From Pomphorhynchus laevis (taxonomy: Eukaryota; Acanthocephala; Palaeacanthocephala; Echinorhynchida; Pomphorhynchidae), in contig WNNJ02000618.1 of NCBI GenBank assembly GCA_012934845.2, positions 62,001-126,000 of the forward strand: DNA of 64,000 nucleotides. Reading direction: 5' to 3'. The translations under genes and the position numbers were made by a program. Shown in pieces: positions 11,510-20,942 of the stretch. How positions within the stretch are numbered: the stretch's first letter is position 1; each line of letters begins with the position of its first letter. A model generated the notes under the pieces. It saw only the letters and a program-made list of their open reading frames with translations, was not told the origin of the DNA and did not search any database.

Positions 11510-13240
11510 CTATGGACCCACTTTCAGCATTAATTCGGATGCTTTTTTCGAAGCATCCGCTAAAAGTTGTTTTGATCGCTCGTACAGCTCCTTTTTATTC
11601 TTTAATTTTGTGGTATTCTCTTCTAGATTACTTAGTAGACATTTGTTTAACTCTTTTTCTTCTTCAAGATTACTTTCAAGCGATTTTAAATATTCTTTGC
11701 GTCTTTTTAATTTTTGGGCAGCTCCCTTTTCACCGCCAACGTTTTTCCATCTATGTTTAAGTTGTTCGATTTCTGCTTCGAGTTGATTTACTTCATTAGT
11801 GTATGTATGTCGGAGATCGCTGATTACGATGTCATTGATATTATTTACATGTTCAATTGCTGAAGTGTACAAGGCATTCAACTCTAAAATAGTTACTGCC
11901 TTTTTCTCAACGCTGATATTTTGTGACTGACCAAGCTCAACTATTTTATTTTCAACATTACCAACATCGGAATTTACTGACTCACAAGTTATCCCCTGGA
12001 TATTAGACTGTTCGATGTTGATCGTTTCAGTTTTACTATTTTCAATACACTGCAATTCGACTTTATTTTGGTCGGTATGCGAAGAAAACGATATCAGGCG
12101 CTGAACGCATGCGTCTGTTGCATAGTCCCAAATAAACGGACTGTCACCACTGAAGCTAGATAATTTTACAGTTAAAGAATGACCTGTTTGAGTACAATGC
12201 TGAATACCATGAGATCGTTTATAACGGCTGCACGCCACATTACCACAGATCATACAAAGCCATAGATCTTCTGTTTCTTCACATGCTGAGCAGTGTGCAA
12301 GCGTGTAGCTAGCTGCAATACGACCAGGGCAACCAATGCAATGTTCAATGTGACTTCGTAGTAACGCAAACGGTGTTTGCTGCCAATTTATCACTGATTC
12401 GTCTAAATTGGATAAACATTTAACACAAGTTGGAAGCTCAAGCACATCGTCTGCAGTTATACGGTCAACGTGAGGAACGGCATGTATAAAACGAACCGGA
12501 ACCGATGTGACCTTGTACTGTATAGGTTCGTCAACTAAATTACCATTTACCGTTTCTATTCTGCGCCGTTCACAAGTTATTAGCTGGCCTGATAAGAACT
12601 GATTGAATTCTAATGATTCTTTTACACTTTTAAATGTGAGGATGGCATGATAATACGCAGGTTGTTTAATTTCTTCTGTAATAAATAGCACTAACGTTCT
12701 TTTTGAACAAACTGATCGTATTATTCGAATCAAATCTTTATGGTTAAAACTAATTGGAACAAATGGTAGCATAAGATGTTTATTTGATATGTCATGTTTC
12801 GCCAGTCTATAGAAATGTAAAGTACCAGAAAATTGATAAATGTCAGGAGTTATAAAGTCGTCATGCTGGAGTAATCTACCCGTTGTTGTTCGGAGTTGAT
12901 CTCTTTGTAGACTAATATTTTGGGGTTTATTCAGAATAGGTCGAGCTGATTTACAGCATAATACGGTGCGTTTTCTAATATTATCGATTTCAAAAGAAGT
13001 TAGTTCAATGTTGCGATCAGTTAAAGAATCACATAAGGCTTGCTGTAAAATCGCAGACATTGGTAATATTTCAGCTAAAATAAATCTAAAGATCGATAAA
13101 GATATCCGCGAATCTGTTAGCCGACAATTTTGGGAATTTTCTTTACACACTAAATTGGAATTCCTATTAAATTCTTTAAGTTTAAGAATTGAACAATCAT
13201 CAGTTTCAACAGCTATACCAATAACATGTTCTTTGTCCAT
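11510..13240 (-). CDS. BRAP: BRAP (BRCA1-associated protein 2)-like protein with degenerate RING
   Basis: An uninterrupted 576-codon minus-strand frame, close in length to animal BRAP (about 590 residues). Order: N-terminal extension; BRAP2/RRM-like domain about 134-225 (SGTLHFYRL, LMLPFVPISFNHKDLIRI, FLSGQLITCE); RING position about 271-305; UBP-type zinc finger about 314-382 with eight candidate ligands C317, C320, C329, C332, C337, H344, H348, H354 and the conserved WDYATDACVQRL; charged coiled coil about 450-575. In BRAP proteins the RING gives E3 ligase activity, the UBP finger binds ubiquitin, and the protein acts in Ras/MAPK signalling in the cytoplasm. Here the RING keeps only TCVKC and an SHIEHCIGC remnant and lacks the final CPVC pair, so ligase activity is doubtful. 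No introns are visible. The start ATG at 13240 is the first in frame. The gene sits among LINE-B copies. It could be a retained retrocopy or a divergent single-exon orthologue. Confidence 0.85.
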   Translation of the reverse strand: MDKEHVIGIAVETDDCSILKLKEFNRNSNLVCKENSQNCRLTDSRISLSIFRFILAEILPMSAILQQALCDSLTDRNIELTSFEIDNIRKRTVLCCKSARPILNKPQNISLQRDQLRTTTGRLLQHDDFITPDIYQFSGTLHFYRLAKHDISNKHLMLPFVPISFNHKDLIRIIRSVCSKRTLVLFITEEIKQPAYYHAILTFKSVKESLEFNQFLSGQLITCERRRIETVNGNLVDEPIQYKVTSVPVRFIHAVPHVDRITADDVLELPTCVKCLSNLDESVINWQQTPFALLRSHIEHCIGCPGRIAASYTLAHCSACEETEDLWLCMICGNVACSRYKRSHGIQHCTQTGHSLTVKLSSFSGDSPFIWDYATDACVQRLISFSSHTDQNKVELQCIENSKTETINIEQSNIQGITCESVNSDVGNVENKIVELGQSQNISVEKKAVTILELNALYTSAIEHVNNINDIVISDLRHTYTNEVNQLEAEIEQLKHRWKNVGGEKGAAQKLKRRKEYLKSLESNLEEEKELNKCLLSNLEENTTKLKNKKELYERSKQLLADASKKASELMLKVGP

Positions 13241-13349
13241 AGGTAGCTTGCGTTCACTGATTTATAATGCTGAAAAGTATGAAAATACTGTTGTCCTTTG
13301 ATAATATCGAGAAACAATATAAATATAAAGTATAAATATTATTATTATC

Positions 13350-16180
13350 CAATACAGATCCCTATGGAAACAGTAACAAACTCACACGAATCAATTGACA
13401 ATATATTCAATGAGGTGATTAAATGGAGGCCCAACCTCTTCAGCATTCCGGGATGCAAAGAGAGCTCGCAATTTATTTCTACACTGGCCTCTTTTTATGA
13501 GGTTTTCTCTACCATAACGGCTCCCACTGACGAAATTCTCAAGGGCACTGTCGTTTTCTCTAAGCTAATTCTTCAGAAAGATGGTACATCAATGCCTCAA
13601 CAAGAAAACGAACACTGGCTCGTCGACTAAAACTCTGGAATGAAAAGCAATACACTAAGCTATACAATGAAGCTCATACATTGCAAACGTCGATTTAATT
13701 TTCAAAACCGCGTCAAAGCTCATATAATCAACAATTTATCCGATTTATGAAAAATAGTCGCACAACCCAAGCAATGAGGATACTAGACAAATGTGACTCT
13801 ATTGGAAGTGTGCTTCCTTTAAAATCTCAAATTGGAAATAAAACTGTCAAAGACATAATGATTGAAAAACACCCAAAAGCATTAATGCCTCATTAAAGTG
13901 CATTAGTGGACATCAATTTCACTACCTCTCAAGACATTTTATTTCGACTAGATCGATTTGACGGTTCCACCATCATCAAAACTGCCTCACGTATACATGG
14001 ATTCGATGGTAATTCAGCCCTTGATGCCGCTGCATGGTATAACATGCTTCAGAAACATGAAGAACAATCAACGCGACTTGCAAATGCTCTAGCCAAGACG
14101 GCAATATGTATATCGTCAATCGAACTGGATCCTTACAGCCTCAGTGGACTGACCACTCGCAGACTCATTCCCTTAGACAAAAATCGCTGTATTCGTCCGA
14201 TCAGAATATGGGATGTGGCTAGAATGATTATTTGCAAGGCAATTCTGAATTTGCTCACCCATAAAATTAAGGCAGTGTGTGGGTGCAAACAATTATGTGC
14301 ACGTCAGAAGTCGGGTATTTATTACGTTATTCATCGCATCTGATCTCGAATTTTGGAGAACACTAGCTCAGCTATCCTTACTATTGACGAGAGCAATGCT
14401 TTCAATTGCCTCAACCGAAAAGTAATGTTACATAACATTCGGGTTTTATATCCCTCTTTAAGTATTACGGCTTCAAATCTCTACGGATGTCCAGCTCTAC
14501 TTGGTTTATGTAGCGACACCGAGCGCAGAGGATGGGATCATCCAGGGTAATCCTCTGGCAATGCCAATTTACATCCTGACCATAGTACCAATGATCGATA
14601 TTTTGAAACAGAAGCTTCCTCATGCTGAATCCCTATGGTATGCTGACGATAGTAATTTTATAAGCAGCACTAACGGTTTATACAAATTATGGAATCCTAT
14701 TAAAAAATAGTTCCCAAATATGGTTTTTTTCTAAATGCATTAAAATGTAAGATATTAGCCTTTGATAAATCTCTGGAATCAGCTAAGAAACTCTTCTCAC
14801 ACACTGAAATAAGTATATGTGAATCTGGATTGATCATACTTGGCTCACCAATCGGATCTGCAGAATTCGTTCAAGAAAACGTCTGTAAAAATGCTGAAGA
14901 ACTGTCCGCTTTAGTCGATGAACTTGCTACTGTGGCAGTAGTCGATCCTCATGTGGCATATGTGGCTCAAACCATATCACTACAAGCTAGATGGTAATTT
15001 TTGCAGAGAACGACACCTTGCAACTATGATGGGTTCAATGTTCTAGAATAATCGATTCGAAACCGCCTACTCACAAAATTTATTGGACTCGACAATATCA
15101 ATGATGACCAACGGGAATTTATTAAAATTTCAACACAAATGGGAGGACTTTGAATTGCGAACCCTTGTAGACATATAGACGGCAATATGAACGATCTCTT
15201 ACGGTCTGCGAACCCTTCCAAGAACATATCAATGACATACCGGCCATAAGATTAGCCCAAGCAGCGATAATTGATAACATACGGGCACATAAGAGTGAAA
15301 ACATCCACTCAGTTACGAATAGGAATGCCAAGAAAATTTGTTGAGTGTCTAAATGTCGGGTATATAAAACCAGCTTCTAGCTGGTTAAATACACGTCCAC
15401 TTGAATATTTAGGATATCATTTGTGTAAGGACGATTTTATCAACGCGATAGCCGCGAGATACGATTTGACACTAAAACACACGAACCAATGTAAATGTGG
15501 AGCTCCGTCATCAATAAGATATTGTTTATCGTACCCCCATAGCAGTGCACCAATCTCACATCACAACTGCATTTGAAACACCGTCGCGAATATGCTCTCC
15601 CCAACTTGTATGTCAGTTCAAATTAAACCTATTCTACAGACACTGGATGACGAAGTAATATTCGAAAACAAAGTAACAACTCGAGAAAACAATGCCCGAT
15701 TATGTTCTTTTCAGGGGACTTTCTGGAAGCGAAAGGGAGCGTGCATACTTGGATATATGCGTTTTTAACGCCCTTGCTCCATCTAGCGCATATAGGGATC
15801 CTTAGCAGTGTTTTAATTTTCACAGCAACCGAAAGCGTTCAAAGTATGCTAAAAGTGTACATCTTGAAGAAGCAAACTTCATCCCCCTTAATTTTCTCTT
15901 CCTCTGGTGGAATGAGTGCTGAAAGCGATAAACTACTAAAAGCGATTGCATCTCGAAAATCACGAACAACCAAAGGGAAGTACGCTGATATCATTTCAAA
16001 ACTCAGACTGGCAATCAGTATTCGAATCGCAGTCAGCATCAATTTGCATTATTCGGTCTACCAGAAATGCAGGATTCACAACCGAAGAGTTGGATGCACT
16101 ACGGAATCGCCGATTGGGGAACAAGTTCAGGACGGACGATAGATCCGAGAGTTTATAGAAAACCAATACCTGAAGACTCT
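13350..16180 (+). mobile_element. LINE-B copy 2: REL-type non-LTR element, degenerate
   Basis: Homologous blocks align with copies 1 and 3: EVIKWRPNLFSIPGC and ILKGTVVFSKLIL (13410-13575), RRLKLWNEKQYTKLYNEA near 13620, GNSALDAAAW near 14010, RLIPLDKNRCIRPIRIWDVA near 14160, motif A LTIDESNAFNCLNRKVML near 14380, motif B IIQGNPLAMPIYILTIVPMI near 14535, motif C LWYADDSNFIS near 14632 with both aspartates intact, FINAIAARYD near 15440, CKCGAPSS near 15490, and the nuclease end YLDICVFNALAPSS near 15745, SSGGMSAES near 15900 and ISKLRLAISIRI near 16000. The N-terminal cysteine motif is absent, so it is probably 5'-truncated. Many stops and frameshifts separate the blocks. It lies immediately upstream of copy 3 in the same orientation. 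Confidence 0.75.
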
Positions 16181-16424
16181 TAAGATGATATGACTAAATT
16201 TGGATTTAAATCTTAACGAATTTTTGTCCCTCTCAGCTGTACATAATAAATTGAATATCTTAATAAAAATAATATTATTAATAATATTATTAATATTAAT
16301 AAAAAAAGTTTGAGAAATTTCCTTAAAAAAAATTTGAGAATTAATTAACATACATTTGTGAGATTAATATATACAACAACAAATTTGGAATTTCAAAAAG
16401 GCAACGAATTTGGATACGCGTGTC
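16181..16424. other. AT-rich junction between two LINE-B copies
   Basis: No gene. Contains an ATTATTAATAATATTATTAATATTAATAAA-type simple repeat, stated here in shortened form, between about 16255 and 16305. Confidence 0.5.
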
Positions 16425-16512
16425 GCGCGGTTGACGTCATCCATCATAACGATGGATGACGTTATCATCCATCATAACGATGGATGATGTTATCACCTAT
16501 CATTCCAACGAT
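16425..16512 (+). promoter_or_regulatory. Palindromic tandem repeat with CRE-like TGACGTCA, upstream of LINE-B copy 3
   Basis: A perfect CRE palindrome TGACGTCA near 16432 is followed by two to three copies of a roughly 28-bp unit built on CATCCATCATAACGATGG, itself an inverted repeat (CATCCATC/GATGGATG). The block ends about 30 bp before the cysteine-rich N-terminal coding sequence of LINE-B copy 3, so it may be the element's internal promoter or simply unstable DNA. The sequence pattern is direct; the promoter role is inference. Confidence 0.5.
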
Positions 16513-16519
16513 GCCTAGG

Positions 16520-19500
16520 AGTCAACCGTCAAGCACTATATAATGCTGTACTTGCAACGGCCCTGCAGCAAGGTGCAAGTCGTGTAAATGTGCCTCATTG
16601 GAAAATTGTGGACTGGTTGTTCGGCTCCTAATTGCTGCAACTTATTAAGTGTACCGCGGTCATGCTTGGAACCCCCTTAAGACTGAACGTTTACATCATC
16701 CAACTCACACGGCACATGAAATCGTATTGCAAACGGATCCTCCCTCAAACGAGAATGGTATATCTGGTGCGTCTAGTAACACATTATTGGAAATTGGAAC
16801 ACAACAAGCAACATCACATGTGGATTACTACACCACGGTAATTCAGTGGAAACCTAATTTGATGGCTCTTCCGAAATGTTCAGCTAGCAACGAGATAATT
16901 CTAAAATTAGCCTCATTTTATGCTGAAGTCGGTCATTGCTTACATATGAACATGACGCTATCAAGTCGGCGGTCGTTTTCTCTCACTGTATGCTACAACA
17001 AATACAAACTCGCCGTTCGAGTGCTCTTTCGTCTCCGTCGCTTCGACCACACATCCACATATTTTGCCCAACTCTCCTGGCCCACCATCCACATCCGCAT
17101 CAAACTCCGCCTTCTCGTTACTTTTCGTCTCATCGCTGTCGGCTCCCCATCGTTCATCAACCTTCCTTTCTTAGACGATACTCGCCCCACCTCGCTATCG
17201 CTTCGTTCCTGTCATACCCTCTTACTCCACGTTCCTAATTACTCCAACAACTACGGTCTCCGATCCTTCCTCGTCGCCGCCTCACTCGCCTGGAATCAAC
17301 TTCCTCTTGACGTCCGCCGCGCTCCCTCCTTTATCACATTCAAACACCTCCTCCGTTCACACCTTCTCGACACCTGATTCACAGTCTTGTTTTTTTTGTG
17401 GTCATGTAAGCGTGCGCTGGCACGCATTTGCCACGTTAAAATAAATCTTTTTTTTAAACTCACAAAGTTGCATTTATTCGTAAAGCGCTTGAACGACGAT
17501 TGATACTCTGGAACCAAAATAAATTCAAGGAATTATTTGAAGAGGCCCAATATCTACAAGGAGTTATTATGCATAAAATTAGTAAATCGAGCCCAAGGAC
17601 CTGGAAATCCGTGTATCAAAGTTTGATGTCAAGAGGGAAAGTAAGTTCGACAACGAGAATTCTGGAGGAAATTAACGATTTGGGTGTACTTTCACCAGAT
17701 GAAATGGTAAATGGAATTTCAGTTAAAGATATACTCAATGATCTCCATCGACATACCAAGGATGGCGTACTTAGTGTAATGCTAAGTCAACCATTTCTGA
17801 ATATGCCGAGGCACCATCCATCACGTTTTGCAAACATATACGAAGGTGTCATAAACAAAGGAAGTGCGGGTCCATAAGGACTTGACTCGATTGCATGGCG
17901 ATGTATGCTTACAAATTACAGATCCAGTTCTCGTGTTCTTGCAAAGTCGCTTGCACATTTAACCATACGATTGTCCATCAATATCATTCCATCGGGGACA
18001 CTAGATGCTTTTGTTGCATGCAGACTTGTTGCTCTCAAAAAGAAGAATGGAGGTGTGAGGCCAATTGATGTTTGCGATGTTGAGAGGAGAATATTATGTA
18101 AGACTATCTTCGATATAATAAAATTTGATATGCAAGATGTTGCTGGACTCAATCAGCTAGCTGCGTTCCAGAAGAGTGGTATTGACTTTGCTACTCACCC
18201 ATTACAAAAAGCGTATAACTCCGATCCGAACGTTTGCCTGTTGGCTGTTGACGCGTCAAATGCGTTCAACCGAATAAATAGAAAGGTTGCACTTCATAAT
18301 ATCGAATATATTTGTCCTGCATTATCGTGGGCACTTCAAAATATATACGGTTCTTCAGCTGAAATGGTTTTAAGTGGTGCCAGTATTATGTCCTTTGAAG
18401 GGTTTACTAAGGGTGACCCCTTTGTTATGGTCGAATTTTCAATGACATCCATACCAATTATTAACAAAATTCATATGACCGTACCGAACGTAATCCAAAG
18501 ATAGTTTGCCAATGATGCGACTTTTGTAGATACTATCGGTGATCTCAAGTGTGCTCGGAATATTTTAACAAACATTGGTTCAGATTATGGCTATTTCGTA
18601 AATGAAGTCAAAACCCAGCTGTTATCTCACGTAGCATTGAACAAGGAATTACTTCCTAGTGAAAATATTAATACGAATACAACTGGCATCGAGATTCTTA
18701 GTAGTCCCATTGGAACCCCAGCCTACGTCTCGACCTTCACACATTCGAGGATCACTAAGTGGTTGGCTTTAATCAGGCGACTATGCAAAATGGCCAAAGT
18801 TGATCCATATATCGCATATGTAGGCCTCACAAAATCAGTTCAGATGAAATAGAGCTTCTACACTCGCGCTATACTATGCAAAGAGTCTGAATTGACCCAA
18901 CTTATATTGATGATAAAGAATGAATTGATTCCATCCCTAATAAATCAAAATGTAGATGACAATTGGAATTTGATTCTCACCATGCCAATAAAGTCAGGGG
19001 GTTTAGGAATATATGACCCAACGTTTACAGCTTCCTTGGACTATTACAGCTCGCAGACGATGTGCGAAACCTACAAAACCGGAATGAGAGGAAATGAGCT
19101 CCGCAACATTCAAGGAATTGAACTATGCCGCCTTACATCTGATAAAATCACCTCATTTCGTAATAGGCTACAGCGATCACCCCTATTAACTGATCCCATC
19201 ATTGCCAAATATAATCGGGACGGCAATTCTTCCAGGCTAAGTGCGTTACCGTTATCAATCGATAATTTCCGGTTTTCTCCTCGTGAGTTTAAGGATGCTA
19301 TTTGTACCCGATACGGATGGACTCCAGTAGATTTAGTCAAGACCTTGTGCAAGTGCGCTTCAAGTTTAGATATGCCACACGCTATGAGCTGTAAGAAAGG
19401 CGGACTTTCTACGATCAGGCACGATTCGATTTGTAATTTAATGGCAGCGTCATTTCGGAAGTATTTTCTTGTGTGGAAATTGAACCAACATTATCTCCAG

Positions 19501-20060
19501 TGCCGACTGGATTTTTGATGGAATCAACTACAACGACTCTATATTCGAATGCACGATTGAGCATTTAATGTATGGGGTTGGGAGGATCAAAATTTGAGCG
19601 GACATTTTTTATGTCACTATCTTCTCGACAGTTTCTCAAACTTATGTTAACCGCAGCCCATCTTCGTTTTAATATAACGAATTGAGAAAGGTAGCCAAAT
19701 ACGAAGCACGTGTACGCAGAATCAAACACGGATCATTCATTCCGTTAGTATTTTCGACAGTGGAAGTTTTTGGCGGTGATGCTGGAAGAATTATCCAGAC
19801 GATTGTCACAGAGAAGCACTTCAACTTACTCAGACAATGTTACGAAGATAAAGAGGAGGTTGTCTTTTGAACTTGTGCGTGCATCATCTGCTTGTATGCT
19901 CGCGATACGGTCAACCCGTGGAAGGGCGACTTTTTCAACTTAAGAAAAAAACTGACTAACTTAATCAGTTTTTCATGTAATATTTACCATAATATTATAC
20001 ATTACGGCCCATTTGAGGGTAACGATTTTTGTACATTCTTCAATAAATTAATAAATTATT
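16520..20060 (+). mobile_element. LINE-B copy 3: most complete REL-type non-LTR element
   Basis: Starts with the same cysteine motif as copy 1 (CCTCNGPAARCKSCKCASL near 16540), then VIQWKPNLMALPKC near 16840. It is interrupted by a LINE-A insert (17006-17460) and resumes with IRKALERRLILWNQNKFKEL near 17480. RT follows: KGSAGP near 17860, RLVALKKKNGGVRPIDVCDV near 18020, motif A LLAVDASNAFNRINRKVAL near 18240, motif B EGFTKGDPF near 18400, motif C FANDATFVD near 18510 (first D replaced by N). Then KSGGLGIYDPTF near 18990, FKDAICTRYGWTP near 19290, the zinc knuckle and RH motif CKCASSLDMPHAMSCKKGG...IRHDS (19350-19430), and the distal block RIKHGSFIPLVFS near 19715. A few stops break the RT. 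The C-terminal CxC-x(n)-H-x3-C plus RHD pattern is that of REL-type LINEs. Confidence 0.8.
17006..17460 (+). mobile_element. LINE-A copy 2: short 5'-truncated insert with TSD AAACT
   Basis: A 445-bp LINE-A 3' end (17011-17455) sits inside LINE-B copy 3, flanked by AAACT at 17006-17010 and 17456-17460. It encodes the C-terminal block of ORF2 from AVRVLFRLRRFDHTSTYFAQ to FKHLLRSHLLDT, then the hairpin GCGTGCGCTGGCACGC, AATAAA and eight T. A long open frame (16649-17377) fuses the host LINE-B coding sequence with this insert. That frame is a chance chimera and not a gene. Confidence 0.9.
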
Positions 20061-20740
20061 TAAAAAAATATTAATATTAATAATAAACAAGACAGCACAG
20101 AAGCTGTCCGATCAAAGTATAGATTAAGATAAAACAAACTGATTAACTTTTATCAAAAGAATTGCATTTCAACCATCTATCGGCCCGTATACAACTTAAT
20201 AACTTCTATCGGAAGACAATTCAAGAGGTCCACCGCCATGTGGATTAGTCCATTTACTTATCCTAGTCTACCATAAGCTTATAGATAACTCATGATTTCT
20301 TAATTTCAAATTCATAAATTTGACCAGCGTGTGAGATGCAATAAGCTTACTAACATAACGGCACTTAAATCTAGCAAGTTAATGACAGCTAATATTATAA
20401 ACAAAGAGTATATTTTCAAACTATGAAGCCTGTCTGCATGCGGTTTCTCATTTGGATAACATAATCTAGACTCATTTCGAAGTTGGGAAACTAAAACAAC
20501 AATGTTATCTCAAGTAGTTATAAGTAGGGTATGAACTACGTATTCAATATAAGACCTAATTAAACACAACTGATATTAGCCATTTTTGAATTTTAAATTT
20601 TGGAGACGGATCAATAATAAACAGTAATTTATTTCTATATTTCGCTAGCTACTGCTACATTAAAAACAAAACATGCAATTTGTTAATTTTACAATGGATC
20701 GTATAATGACTTGTATAATGAATAGTATAATCTTTTGAAC
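20061..20740. other. AT-rich spacer, no gene recognised
   Basis: No motif-bearing frame and no repeat that I could match elsewhere in the window. Confidence 0.5.
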
Positions 20741-20942
20741 AGTAAAAAAGGATTTATTTTAACGGCAAATGCGTGCCAGCGCACGCTTACATGAACACAA
20801 CAAAACAAAAATGAAAATCATGTGTCGAGAAGGTGTGAACGAAGGAGGTGTTTGAATGCGATAAAAGAGGAAGTGCGGCGGACGTCGAGAGGGAGTTAAA
20901 AAAGCATTTATTTTAGCGTGGCAAATGCGTGCCAGCGCACGC

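Noticed and set aside
12966-13630. Two plus-strand frames of about 110 codons near the BRAP start
   Set aside because: The first is antisense to BRAP with no motif; the second is the degraded LINE-B copy 2 N-terminal region, not a new gene.
16649-17377. A 242-codon apparent gene
   Set aside because: It runs from LINE-B coding sequence across the AAACT junction into the LINE-A insert by chance.
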